Positions 50,601-61,379 of a DNA stretch of 64,000 nt are shown here, piece by piece. Below the pieces are notes generated by a model. The model was not told the origin of the DNA. It searched no databases and worked only from the letters and a program-made list of their open reading frames with translations. Each line of letters starts with the position of its first letter. Position 1 is the stretch's first letter. The translations under genes and the position numbers were made by a program. Location of the stretch: assembly GCA_945643635.1 (NCBI GenBank), contig CALZFC010000298.1:751001-815000 (forward strand), in the 5' to 3' direction. The DNA comes from Allodiplogaster sudhausi. Taxonomy: Eukaryota; Nematoda; Chromadorea; Rhabditida; Diplogasteridae.

Positions 50601-51880
50601 ATTTCAAGAAATATTCCCTAAAATTAACATTTGCACGATATGTGCTAGCTTTATAGACTCTAAAACTAATGTGTACGTGACAGTAGGCTATATTAAACTA
50701 AATAACTTCATTTCTGATGACTTTTGGGGAAAATTTTTTAGGCCATTTTTCACCAAAGGTTTTTTTTTTTTTAATGCCTTAGGTCTTCCATTTTGCCAAA
50801 CGGTGTCCGGCGGTCTGTGAGTGATTTATGACTGTGATTAGACGTGAGACTTGTTTGCAGGTTGCGTTCTGAAGTGATTGGCCAGCACATCAACATCGTC
50901 CTCTTCTTCGTTCTTATCTACGCCCTTGTCATTCTGCTGCGTGCTATTGCCGCTGCCAAATAAAAGAAAAGCCACTGCTTGAAACCATCGTTTCATGCTC
51001 TTTGTAAATGACCAATTCATCCTCTCTTTGTTGTCGTTCATCGCGTCTGCTGCAAGGGGATGTAAAGAAAAGAAATATGGGAAGAAGTATCGGGGATAAT
51101 ATGAGATTGAAGGCAGACAAGGCAATTTAACATATGGTTGCTAGTGAAATAACGGAGAGAATGATGCAAATAAAGGTGGACTGTCTAGCGTATGATTGAT
51201 GATTGATGCTTCCAGCACTTGCACGAGGAGCTTCCGCTGGAGTTGTCTGCTCTCGAGTTCATGATGAGTTCATTCCCTGATGTCAAAGAGAAGGAAGAGA
51301 TGCGTAAAATTGTTGGCAGATACGGCATCACTGGACGTGAGCAGGTTCGGTAGAAATTTGTTGACTATAGTCTGCTCTCGCAATCTTCCTCTCTCTCTTC
51401 CTCTCTCTCTCGCTCTCTCTCCCATGCAGGTATGCCCGATGAAGCAGCTGTCAGATGGCCAGCGGTGCCGCGTGTCGTTCGCGTGGCTGGCGTGGCAGCA
51501 GCCCCATCTCCTCCTCCTTGACGAGCCCACCAACCACCTCGACATGGAGAGCATCGATGCTCTGGCCGAGGCCATCAACTGCTTCCCCGGTGGAATGATC
51601 CTTGTGTCTCACGACTTCCGACTGGTTTCTCAGGTTAGATCATGCTCAATTTAGAATGTCTTGTTCACAGCAAAGGTGAGATCTGATACAAGGTTAGTTC
51701 ACCGCCCTTCATTTTGCTTTTTGTATTTAAAAAAACCTGAGCCGCTTTCAGGTTGCCGAGGAAGTTTGGGTGTGCGACAAGCAGAAGGTGACGAAGTGGG
51801 ATGGAGACATCTTCTCGTACAAGGAGCATCTCCGCAGGCAGATTGATCGCGAGCGCAAGCAGGAGATGAAGGAGCGATAA
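44663..51880 (+). CDS. abcf2: ABC-F subfamily ATPase, ABCF2 type
   Basis: Soluble twin-ATPase protein of the ABC-F family, which acts on ribosomes and translation rather than transport. Sixteen exons: 44663-44758, 44973-45066, 45215-45327, 45688-45793, 45897-46009, 46309-46384, 46478-46618, 47198-47361, 47489-47554, 47664-47722, 47795-47951, 48142-48231, 48304-48477, 51216-51344, 51430-51633 and 51752-51880. They sum to 1911 nt (636 aa), fully in frame. The first cassette has [19 protein letters not shown] and [11 protein letters not shown]. The linker has [19 protein letters not shown]. The second cassette has [18 protein letters not shown] and [11 protein letters not shown]. The N-terminus is lysine-rich ([10 protein letters not shown]). 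The exon 6 donor reads GC. Intron 13 (48478-51215) hosts another gene; introns 3, 5 and 7 hold repeats. Confidence 0.96.
45450..45628. mobile_element. Diverged short TIR element in ABCF2 intron 3
   Basis: About 179 bp, starting AGTGCTGAATAAGGTC and ending ACCTTGTTCAGCCCT, with the same internal order as the 224-bp element in the tandem unit (CATGCGCCATATTC, GGCCTG, TTGCATGAAAACG, GGGCTTT). It lacks the long C runs. It shows that the family is dispersed and not confined to the triplicated unit. Confidence 0.78.
46043..46222 (+). repeat. Inverted repeat arm 1, ABCF2 intron 5
   Basis: About 180 bp with GTCTCACAAAAGTGG, AAGACCTCCGAAGGCCT and GTCTCAAAAATTGCGTGGG. Its reverse complement (roughly 80% by eye) is at 46742-46920. 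Confidence 0.85.
46742..46920 (-). repeat. Inverted repeat arm 2, ABCF2 intron 7
   Basis: Inverse of 46043-46222. Together the two arms flank ABCF2 exons 6 and 7. Confidence 0.85.
48968..50963 (+). CDS. MSP/VAP-domain tail-anchored membrane protein, nested in ABCF2 intron 13
   Basis: Probable ER membrane or contact-site protein of the MSP-domain class. Exons seen: 48968-49103 ([10 protein letters not shown], Lys/Arg/Glu-rich); about 49230-49412 (acidic, [13 protein letters not shown]); about 49493-49612 with [18 protein letters not shown]; about 49641-49770 with the MSP-type strand [19 protein letters not shown]; a short piece with CPFNG near 49830; about 50000-50148 with [20 protein letters not shown]; 50257-50380; and 50861-50963. 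The last encodes a hydrophobic helix ([18 protein letters not shown]) and ends AAAK. An acceptor five bases before the ATG suggests trans-splicing. The phase between the first two exons is not resolved. It is on the same strand as its host gene. The exact orthologue is not recognised. Confidence 0.7.
50434..50478. repeat. 45-bp hairpin resembling hAT transposon ends
   Basis: CAGGGGTGGCCGGGGCC, a 10-nt spacer AGATATTTTC, then the inverse (one base longer). The arm resembles the hAT end CAAGGGTGGCCGGGCCC at 16829. No target duplication is evident. It lies in the last intron of the nested MSP-domain gene. Confidence 0.8.
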
Positions 51881-53399
51881 GAGCCGTCTATTACCATTCA
51901 TGCTATCCCGTTTTGGCAAAACATTTTCTCGAGCTTGCACACATAAAGTGGGATCTTACAAAGAGAACATTATTCTTTGTCCAGCTTGGGTATTGTACTT
52001 CCTGCCTTTTGTTTCGTTATAATAGTTGTTCTCCTTAAACATTGATTTTGAGAACATAGGTTAGCTCTTTAATCCATCTATTGCGGCGCATTCAATTTTA
52101 TGAAGCAAACTAAACTAATAAGTGAAATTGTAGTGTGCCCATGGTGCACGGCGATGAATACCAGTTTGCTGCTACTAAGATGTTTCCTCCATCAATCACC
52201 CTCGTCCTGTGATTTTATAAGCCTTTCCTTTCTCTTCCATTAGGATACTAGGACTATCTACTATTGAATGACTGCAGGAGTAGGTTCTGTCAGCAATTCA
52301 ACTTCTGCTTGTATTGTTGAGATACCAGAGAACCCTTTTTTTGTACCTTATCGGTTGCTCCCACAATTTTCTTTTGCCCACACCTATCCGTCTCCTTTCT
52401 ACAGCGTTGTTTCCATTTTGATTGTTCGCTGTAGTTCGCTGGCGCATAAGGTTCTCTTTCTTTCTGGTTTCCACTCTATTCAACGGTTTGCATCAAACCC
52501 GGCGAATGCGGTTTTTTTAACCGGCTTGTTTAGGCCGAGTTTAAAGATATGAGGCGCCATGCATACTTCTAACATCCTCCCTCCCCCGTTATCTCATAGT
52601 TTGTCCCGCTCTCTTCAGTCCCTATTCCTCTGTTCCACCCTCAGCTCTTTTTGATTCTCTCGAGCTCCCTCAATTATTCTCACACCCGTGGTATCATTTC
52701 GTATGCAATCCCATCTTTGGGACTGTTTGTTGTTTTGAATATCGCCTTTGTTGAATGAAGTTCTCGAAAAACGTTTATCTTTTACATAGCAAAGGAGGAA
52801 TGCTGCATGCATACTTTGAAACTGAATTAATGCCAAATAAAACGTTAAAGATCGTTCCAAGAATGGCAAGGAAGAGGAAGCTGAAGAACTGCTTCAATGA
52901 AACATTTTTTTTTTAATAGAGACGGAAGGCACTGAAAGAACGTAGAGACCAATCGTTTTCTTTTGTAAGGTAATTTTAATAAGCATTTGATAGTAAAATC
53001 AAGATGGTGACACGACGTCTGCTCTACTGGACAATTGTAATACAAGGTCATGGCATTAGCAGAACCTTTGAATTGAATGGTGACGCTGTCCCGGTGCCCG
53101 CGAATTGCTGCAACTTCTTGTTCTTTTCTTCTGTTCCGCAACGGGCATTTCATGATATCTGCAAAGTGAAGGGCTTCTTAGGGCAGCCCTTGTCTTGCTC
53201 AATAACCTTGTTTTCTTCTTAGGGCAGCCCTTGTCTTGCTCAATAACCTTGTTTTCTTCTTAGGGCAGCCCTTGTCTTGCTCAATAACCTTGTTTTGATA
53301 TGTCGCGAAAGAATGTTGCTAAACTTGTTACACGAGTTTTTTTTACTTGTTTTTGTTTGTTTGTTTACTAGGTAAGCGAGGGGGTGCTTCCGGTGGACG
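51881..53399. other. Intergenic region between ABCF2 and the SNF2 gene
   Basis: ABCF2 3' flank and SNF2-gene upstream region. It contains a three-copy 41-bp repeat at 53174-53296. No gene was recognised. Confidence 0.6.
53174..53296. repeat. 41-bp tandem repeat, three copies
   Basis: Three essentially identical units of CTTCTTAGGGCAGCCCTTGT plus TTGCTCAATAACC, about 75-100 bp upstream of the SNF2 gene's acceptor. Each unit contains an AGGGCAGCCCT near-palindrome. Confidence 0.95.
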
Positions 53400-56300
53400 A
53401 TGTCATCGTCCAAGTTTGACGAGAAGCGCCGCGTCGCGCACAACGCGAATCCGGCCGCTGTGACCCTCATGACCCAGCTCAGCTGCAAGAAGGCATCCAT
53501 GACTGAAGTCAGCACACTGTATTGTCTCTTATCTATTTTCCTTCTACTTCTTGTTCCCGATATCAGTGTTATCCTAGTTGGGTGGGGGGGCACCAATCCC
53601 TTTTGTGCATGATTTGTGGTAGATTGAAAAATTAAAATATTTTGCCCCCCCCCCACAATTAGGAAGGATAGCACCCCAATATCCTGATCCGAAAATTATT
53701 TGTTGAATTTAATTTCGTTGCAAAATTTATTTGTTTATCAGAATAAAGGTATTATTTTATCACAATTTAAGGTAATGAGCCGCATAAACAACGGGCACGT
53801 GAGTCCGCCGAAGAAGGGAGGAGTTGGCGCGGTTATCAAGGGAATCAGTGCGGCATTGCTTCTATTCTATATTCTACCCATAACACACCATTAACCCATG
53901 CTATTAACGCCTTAATTAGGTGGTGCAAAGCGCCGGAAGCGGACCGAGAGTGAGGAAGAGGAAGAGTTCGTTGTGTCGGACGAAGAGGAGGAAGAGGATG
54001 ACGACTTCGACATGGAGATCAGCGACGAGGTCCACTCCGATCTCTTTTCACAGCTTCTCACTTTATATCGGCTCTTAAATATCCCAATTATATATTAATG
54101 TTGAAGGAGGAACCCAAGAGAAAGCGAAAACCGCAGCAAAAGAAGCCGTTTCCCATGTTTGCAACAAAGGTGAGCAATTTTGATTGCGTATTTGATTTGC
54201 CTCTTGCAGTCCTAAACCGTGAATTCGAATACTCATTGTTGGCTAATTTCTTCTCTTTTCAGGCCTCTTCATCTAGTAGTCGTTCTGGCAAGCAGTCCAC
54301 ATTGTCAGACGACAGTGAGGATGGTAGGTAATTTTCTGATCTTTTATTTTCTTTGGTTGCATTTGCCCAACTTTTGGACAACTATCTTTGAGAAATAGCT
54401 TTCATTGGGAAATTAGCTAACAAAGATGATTCGTAATGTTATATTATTTGTTAATAGCGAAATGTGGCAATGATTTTAGGTGAGTTATACGGTATGCAAG
54501 TCTTGCAGAAAAAGTAGAGAAGAAAGTGAACGGCAAGCTGGATCTGCCGGGAGGCTGGTTGTGCAAGCCGCGCTTCGCACCGGGAGGGGCAGCTGCTGCT
54601 GCCAACCGAATGCAGACCAGCAAGGCAGCCAAGAAGGGCGAGGCCAAGGAGAAGAAGAAGATTGCCATCTCCAGCAGCGAGGACGAGGACGAGAAGGGAC
54701 CTGCAGTTAGACATCCTTTTTATTTCCGAATAAAGACTCAACTCTAAATCCAAAGTTTTTTTTAAATAAAATAAATTGAGGTTGATAATCCAGTTGTGCT
54801 GAACAAGGCTGGCTCACGCACGATTCGCATCTCTTCCACCCCAGAGATGGAACAGCCACTCAAACTGGGCAGTGCCACGATAATGGAGAAGAACAACAAG
54901 AAGGAGAGGAAGAAGATTGGAGGTCGGGCTAGTTCTTTCCTTATCTCTTTATACAAGAAGCATACTAAGATCTGCTTGATTAATTTCATAATTGAGGGGC
55001 TGAATCGGAAGAGGAAGAGGCAGATTATGTGGAGAGTGAAGACGAGGCGAGGAGAGAGAGTGACAGCGAAGCCAGCGATGTCAGTCTTTCATCCTGTTTA
55101 TGTTATGAGAAATGCTCAATTTTCCTCTCTCTTACGTTGCCCGTGAGAATGTCGGTCTCTGTGTTACGAGAGAAGCAGAGTGAAGAAAAGTAGTGAACAA
55201 AGGAGGAGGAGAGTAATGAAGTACTCGTCTTGCAGCAAGAGGCGGGTCTCTCTCTGCGCGCGCAGACCCTGCGTGCGGACTGCTTAGACTTCTTCAACAC
55301 GGCAACGAAGGAGAGCCTTCTGGCCGCCCCTCGAGTGGTTGACAAGATTGCATTGCACGTCATCGCCAGTCGACCCTTCGACAGTTTCCTCACTCTTGTC
55401 AGTTATTCTATTTCGGTCTTTCTCTTTGCCAATTCATTTAAACACTGAGATATCGTTCATAATTACTACTCCTACTACTGTTGTCGTGTCATAGGAACAT
55501 TAGTTGTTGGTAAACATGACGAGGAACATTTAGCCATTGTCAGGAGTTGATCCTTCAGATTCTGCTTGTAAATCTTCTCCTGAACAATGAAGAGAAAAAA
55601 ACTGTAGAATTGATAGCTTTCCTCTTTAAAGGAGCAATCGCTGTCTTCGATTCCCCGCTGCAGTGGCCGCGGTCTCCTGGAAGCCTACATGGAGCACTTG
55701 GAGAACCGAGGAGTGCTCGAGCGGATTCTCCAGGACTGCCGGTATCATTTACAGATTTATTCTTTTTTTTTGTAAGCATTTTATTTCCTTTTATTTCTTA
55801 AATAAATATTTGCTAAGATGTTTTGAACGAGCTGCCCTAATAAGTTCGTGATATTTTATTAAATTCTAAATGCCTGACAAGAATATTTACAGGGTGCATT
55901 CGCAAGATGTTACTCAAGAGAAAACGGAACGGGTCCATCTCAAGCTTCTTAATCCTGAGTTAGTTTCTTTTACTCGGGAGATGTTTAGTTGAAGAGTGTA
56001 GACACAAGAATGGAGAAAGAAGGAGAGAGATACCACCGAGCTAGAGAGGATGAGAAACAAGGGCGGGAGAGAGATACGAGCGAGCTAGAGAGGATGAGAA
56101 AGAGAGAAAGAAGGGTGGGAGAGAGATACGAGCGAGCTAGAGAGGATGAGAAAGAGAGAAAGAAGGGCGGGAGAGAGATACATTCAGAATGACTTTGCAC
56201 GAGTACCAACAAACGGGTGTGGACTGGCTCGCTCTGATGCATCGAAAGAATCTCAACTCCATTCTTGCCGATGAAATGGTCAGATCACACTTGCACTTTT

Positions 56301-59300
56301 AAACAGTTTTTCCAGTAAGTTGGCTTCTTTCCTGTATTACCAAATAAAAGATAGTGCAATTTGTGCTTCGAAATTTGTTTGGTCAACAGCTTTCGACAAC
56401 TTTTCGATGTCTAGCACCTCCATACTTCTTTTTTTCTCAGGGCCTTGGCAAGACGATCCAAGTTGTTGCATTCCTTAGTTATCTCAAGCAAGAAAAGGTC
56501 TGTTTTTCATGATTTCACAGCTTTCATTTTAAAGTCAACAATTTAAAAATTATCAGCAAAGACATTATAGGTTCGGGGTCCACATCTGGTTGTGGTTCCC
56601 TCTTCAACAGTTGAGAATTGGATGAACGAGATCAAGAAGTGGTCGCCCACATTGAAAGTCAGTTTCATTATTTCTGAATTTTTGCAGTGGGGAAATTATG
56701 AATATCATGTTCATTTAGCTAATTACATATTACGGATCAATGGACGACCGAAAACGTATCCGAAAGTCGGCAAAGAAGCGCAAGGAAACGGTCATTTTTA
56801 TTAGTATCTCAAATTTGTTCTAAAGAGATACGACCACTCTTTTTTTTTCTTATGCTTCTGTTCTTCCCTGTTCATTGGAGTGCAGTAATTGAATTTGTAC
56901 AACGAGATGTTGCTTGCGTGACAGGTTGATGTTCTCTTGACGACTTACAACATGGTGGGCTCGCGAAGTGATGACCGTAAGTTCTTTAAGCATCACACGA
57001 TCAACTACGTCATCTACGATGAGGTGCAGGGCTAATTCTTCTTTGTTATTGTATTTCGTACCTTTTTGAAGCAGTTTAAAATTGCTGTCATTCAACGGCT
57101 TTTCTTCCAGGGTCACATGCTCAAGAACTGTTCTACAGACCGCTATAAAAGTCTCATGAAGATTAAGGTTCTGGAAACTCATGCAATGTATTTGTCCCTG
57201 TTTTTCACAGTCTTTGCATTTAAAAAGAAATGTAGTTTTAATTATGAAGGTCAAATGTTTGATTGCTTGCAGAGTCAACGGAAGATTCTGCTGACCGGCA
57301 CTCCTCTCCAGAATAATCTCATAGAATTGATCTCACTCATGTACTTTACAATGACTCGAATCTTCACCAAATACTGTGGAGAAATCACGCAACTTCTAGC
57401 TCATTTTAAGCAGGTTCTGGCATTTCTTTTCAATTTTAGTTACTTTATGTTTCTATTTGTAATCGCCTATTTTTCTTATTTTTACATTTCATTGATTTGC
57501 TTACAGCAACGACCGGCTCTGGAAGGCACTGACTCTTTGATGTACCAGCAAGACCGAATCGAGCAGGCCAAGGCTATCCTTCAACCATACATTCTTCGGC
57601 GGGTTAAGTCCCAGGTTTGTGGTGCGAAAGAGAGCGAGAATAAAGAATAAAAGGCTTACCTGATGGCCAAAACAGGGTTAAATAGGTGAAAAAAAAGTTG
57701 TCGAAAATTAGGATGGGGCAGTAGGAATCGAAGGGCTCTAATTGACACTCTGCACCTCATTTTTCGTCGGCCAAAATTAGCTCGTCGGAGTTTCAGCCCA
57801 TAATTGTTCTATCATATCGAGGAAGAAAAACATTGAGTATTGATATGAAATGGGATCATAACATTTTGTATTCCCACGTCGACAATAATGCTCCCCCTTT
57901 CCCAGGACGGCAATTAGGACTCTCCCTTTCCCAGAACAGCAATTAGGACTCCATCCTTTCTCAAATGGCAATGAGGACTCCCCCCCCCTTCCCGATCGGC
58001 AATAGTGACTCATTTGGTCGGGCAGTAACGACACGTAGCCACTGAAATATTTTTTAAGCGCCATATAAAAGCCATAAAACATTTCCTTCGTTATATTTTG
58101 TAAAAAGTTCTGTTCGATATATTACATTACCGTGTTCTTCCATGTCATACATACATAACAGAGTGAAGCAATTCTGAGGCCCCCGAAGCGGGGAGGGGAA
58201 CCGGGATTCAGCAACTGTTTTATTGCCTGAGTGCATTGTAGGTGCTGAGCGAGCTTCCGCCCAAGACGGAGGAGACTGTGACTGTGAATATGCAGCCTGA
58301 TCAGGAGGATCTCTATCTTGACATTGTCGACTCTCTCAAGAACGTATGCTCACTCGCTCACCATCATTTTACTATTTTGAATTTCTGTTTTAGTTCAATT
58401 ATATCTTCTTTTTTTTCTTTTTGGAATCAATGAGCGATTGCATCCTTTCTTTTACAACGGTTTTTTCTACACCTCCTCTGCCAAACCTACTTTTTTGTTG
58501 ATTCTTTTATTGTTTTCATAGGAACTTAAAGCTTAGATTATCAGCGATCTGGAGAGTTAAAAAGGTCTTCTCAAGATTTTGATACGTTCCGTTGGCAGCA
58601 GAGCTTTCTACTTCTTCCTTTGTGCAGGATGACGGAGATCCAAGCAATGCGTACGGAGGAGTGACCCGCCTTCGCCAGGCAGCCAATCATCCTCTGCTCA
58701 GAAGAAGACTCTATGACTCTCCGCTCTGCAGCAAGATTGCCAAGACTCTCTGCAAGAAGGTTCGTGTCTTTGCTTCTTCCTCTACTCAATTCTCCATTTC
58801 AGGAGAAGGCATACGAAAAGAAGAATCCCGAGTACGTGGCAGAGGACCTTGAAGCGCTCTCCGATTTCCAAATACATCAACTCTGCGAGAAATACAGCGG
58901 AAGCTGCCAGAAGTTGGTGTTTCTTTATTAGCTCTTGAAGACATTCTCCTTATCAGCTATCTCCTGGAGGAAAGTAGAGCGCTGGAATCAGGAAAGGTCG
59001 ACTTCCTGGATAAGAAACTGCCAGAGATCAAGGCTAAGGTTTTTTTTTCATTAAATTAGTTATATATTCTTTGTATCGTTTTCTTTTTAACTAAAGCACG
59101 ATGTACTCAATTAATAATGTTTAGATAGTTGAGCAGTGGAAAATGCTGTTGAGAGTGAATGAACACTGGTTTCTAGATACAATTGTAATGGTTCCCTTGA
59201 TTGCAGGGCGATAAAGTGTTGATCTTCTCTCAGTTCACCTCGATGCTCGACATCCTCGAGGTGTACCTCCGGGCGAGGGAATACGAGTTTGCCCGACTAG

Positions 59301-60736
59301 ATGGCAGCACTCCCGTGCTGGAGAGGTTAGCTGCAGCATTATCCCCGTTTCTCTCTTCTGTCACTATCTTCCTTTATTTATTTTTTCTTTCACTTATTCA
59401 TTATTATTCAATCAACTCTGCATTTTCCTATGTTGTTTACTGCCTCTATATTTTCCTCTCTCTTTCTAACATTTTTTTATTAGCTTTCCATTAGCAATGG
59501 TTGAATGTCTTCTCCACTGCAGACTGGAGATGATCAACGCCTTCAATTCCTCGCCGACCTCCTTCGTGTTCCTTCTGTCCACCCGTGCCGGTGGCCTTGG
59601 TATCAACCTGACCTCTGCCAACCACATAATCATCCACGACATCGACTTCAACCCGTACAACGACAAGCAGGCCGAGGACCGCTGTCATCGGATGGGGCAG
59701 AAGAAGCCAGTTCATGTCACGAGACTCATCTCGAAGGACACCGTCGAGGTCTCAGCCATCTAATCTTATTCTCTGTTTATTTACATCCTTACAAATACCC
59801 TTAAAAACTTTTTTATATAGGAACTAGCAGTTTTCTCTCCCAACCAGGGTTAAATAGATATCGTCAATTTTACGTACCCACCCTTATTTTGAGCATTTTC
59901 GGAGCCACACCGCATCCAGACTTTGAACTTGCAAAATGTTTTTTTACTCTTCCTTCCTTGCCCTCTACTATGCCTTGCATAGTGAAGCAGTCGACTGTGC
60001 CATTTATTCCTTGCTGCCGACTTGCGATGAATCTCATTAATAGAGGGGGGGGGGCTGACTGGCCAGACTGATCAGCACGCACCAATCATTATCATCCAAC
60101 TTATTTTACAAAACAATACGTTTATCAGGTGGATATTTACCGGCTCGCGTGCAAGAAGCTTCAACTTGAGAAGGATGTGACTGAAGGATCGCGTGGACTC
60201 GGTCAGTTCTTTCTCTTTTGGCTATCAGTCTCGCCATTTTCCCATTAACATGATTACTTTCTTTTTTTTACTTTTCAAGAATGAATGAAATGAGATTCAG
60301 ACGAGAATATATGGGGGTGAGCCATTTCTAGCTGTATCAGGGTATAGAAGCTCTTGCAGAAGATTCACAAGTCAGTGCAGCGGAGGCGAAGGATCTTCTT
60401 TTGAGCGCCGTGATGAATTCGCCGAAGAAACGGAGAAATAGCGAGTCTACCAAGTGAGACTCCAGCCCTACCTTCCTTTACATCGTTCTTCATCTTTCTA
60501 TGTTAAAATTATTCCTTTTCTAGCCAGAAATGGCCTGTTAAACACAAGGTAAATTTCTAGCACTTCTCACTAAATATAGCTATTTGGCACTTGGTTCCCT
60601 TTCTGCTGTGTTACACTTTTCTTATCCATACCAGTACTGGCACGGAATAGCGAGTCCTCCTATTGAAGACCTTCCGTATCCTACCGAGATATCTCACTCC
60701 CCGGTATTGTTCTTCGCGTGCGTCTATTGGCTATAA
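53400..60736 (+). CDS. smarcad1: SNF2-family chromatin remodeler, SMARCAD1/Fun30 type
   Basis: ATP-dependent nucleosome remodeler, nuclear. More than twenty exons. The long charged N-terminus (53400-55200) has acidic tracts, then a helical region with [15 protein letters not shown] and ASRPFDSF that matches the SMARCAD1 helix-hairpin segment. The ATPase half has ILADEM|GLGKTIQ (across intron 56280-56442), [11 protein letters not shown], the family-specific DE|GHMLKN box (across intron 57025-57110), [10 protein letters not shown] and ILRRV. The C-terminal half has [32 protein letters not shown] and [11 protein letters not shown]. Start: ATG at 53400 after a TTTACTAG acceptor. No CUE domain was spotted, and the last exon (about 60635-60736) is uncertain. 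Introns hold GA-rich and other tandem repeats. Confidence 0.92.
56013..56178. repeat. 52-bp GA-rich tandem repeat in SNF2 intron
   Basis: Three to four imperfect copies of a unit with GGGAGAGAGATACGAGCGAG and CTAGAGAGGATGAGAAA. It ends immediately before the exon acceptor at about 56187, replacing the usual pyrimidine tract with purines. Confidence 0.88.
57893..58015. repeat. ~30-bp imperfect tandem repeat in SNF2 intron
   Basis: About four decayed units of the type CCCTTTCCCAGGACGGCAAT plus TAGGACTC. Confidence 0.7.
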
Positions 60737-61379
60737 CTTTCAAATCTTTCTTTATTCGCAATTGTACTTCGTTTGTAGTTTCCATTGTTGAGCTGCCCGT
60801 AACAGTTCGCGACTTTGGCCCCATTTCTGAACGTATCATCGAATAACCATAGTCCAGCACATTGAGCCATCAATGATATTCATGGGAAGCTATTCTCTAA
60901 GCATGCTTTTGGACCTGCAATCACATATTTCCTCACCATCCACTGATTCGCTCTCACCCCTCTTTATTCTGGCATATATTTCCTTTTTGCTATGTTAATT
61001 TAAAGTTTGAATATCTTCTCGTTACTACATCGTAGCTCTTTGTTATTAGCTTATACCCTTCGGACGTGTTTTGTCGGCTGCTTCTGGGCGGCGCCGGACA
61101 TTTCTCTCACCTTTCTCCCTTCCTCGGATCAATGATCTTTAACACTTTTTTCTCTTCATTTTGTATTCTTTCTCTCACCTCAACTTTTCATATGTAACAG
61201 TTGTTCGCAATTTTCTTAAAGCACAAGTAGACTTCATCACACAGTTTTCATACTGTTGCTTAAAAAAGTGAGACTTGAGGTGGGTCATTAACAGGAAGAA
61301 ACAATATTACAAGCTAGACAAAATATAGACTGTGTGGGTTATGGTTTTACTCTGCGGGTGGAAGCTGCGAGTCGAATCT
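60737..61379. other. Convergent intergenic region
   Basis: Lies between the SNF2 gene 3' end (+) and the 3' end of a - strand gene. AT-rich; no further gene was seen. Confidence 0.5.

Noticed and set aside
54796..54825. GTGCTGAACAAGG, the MITE end motif, inside an SNF2 exon
   Set aside because: Only about 13 bases match, with weak similarity after that and no second end. Exonised transposon DNA is possible but not supported.
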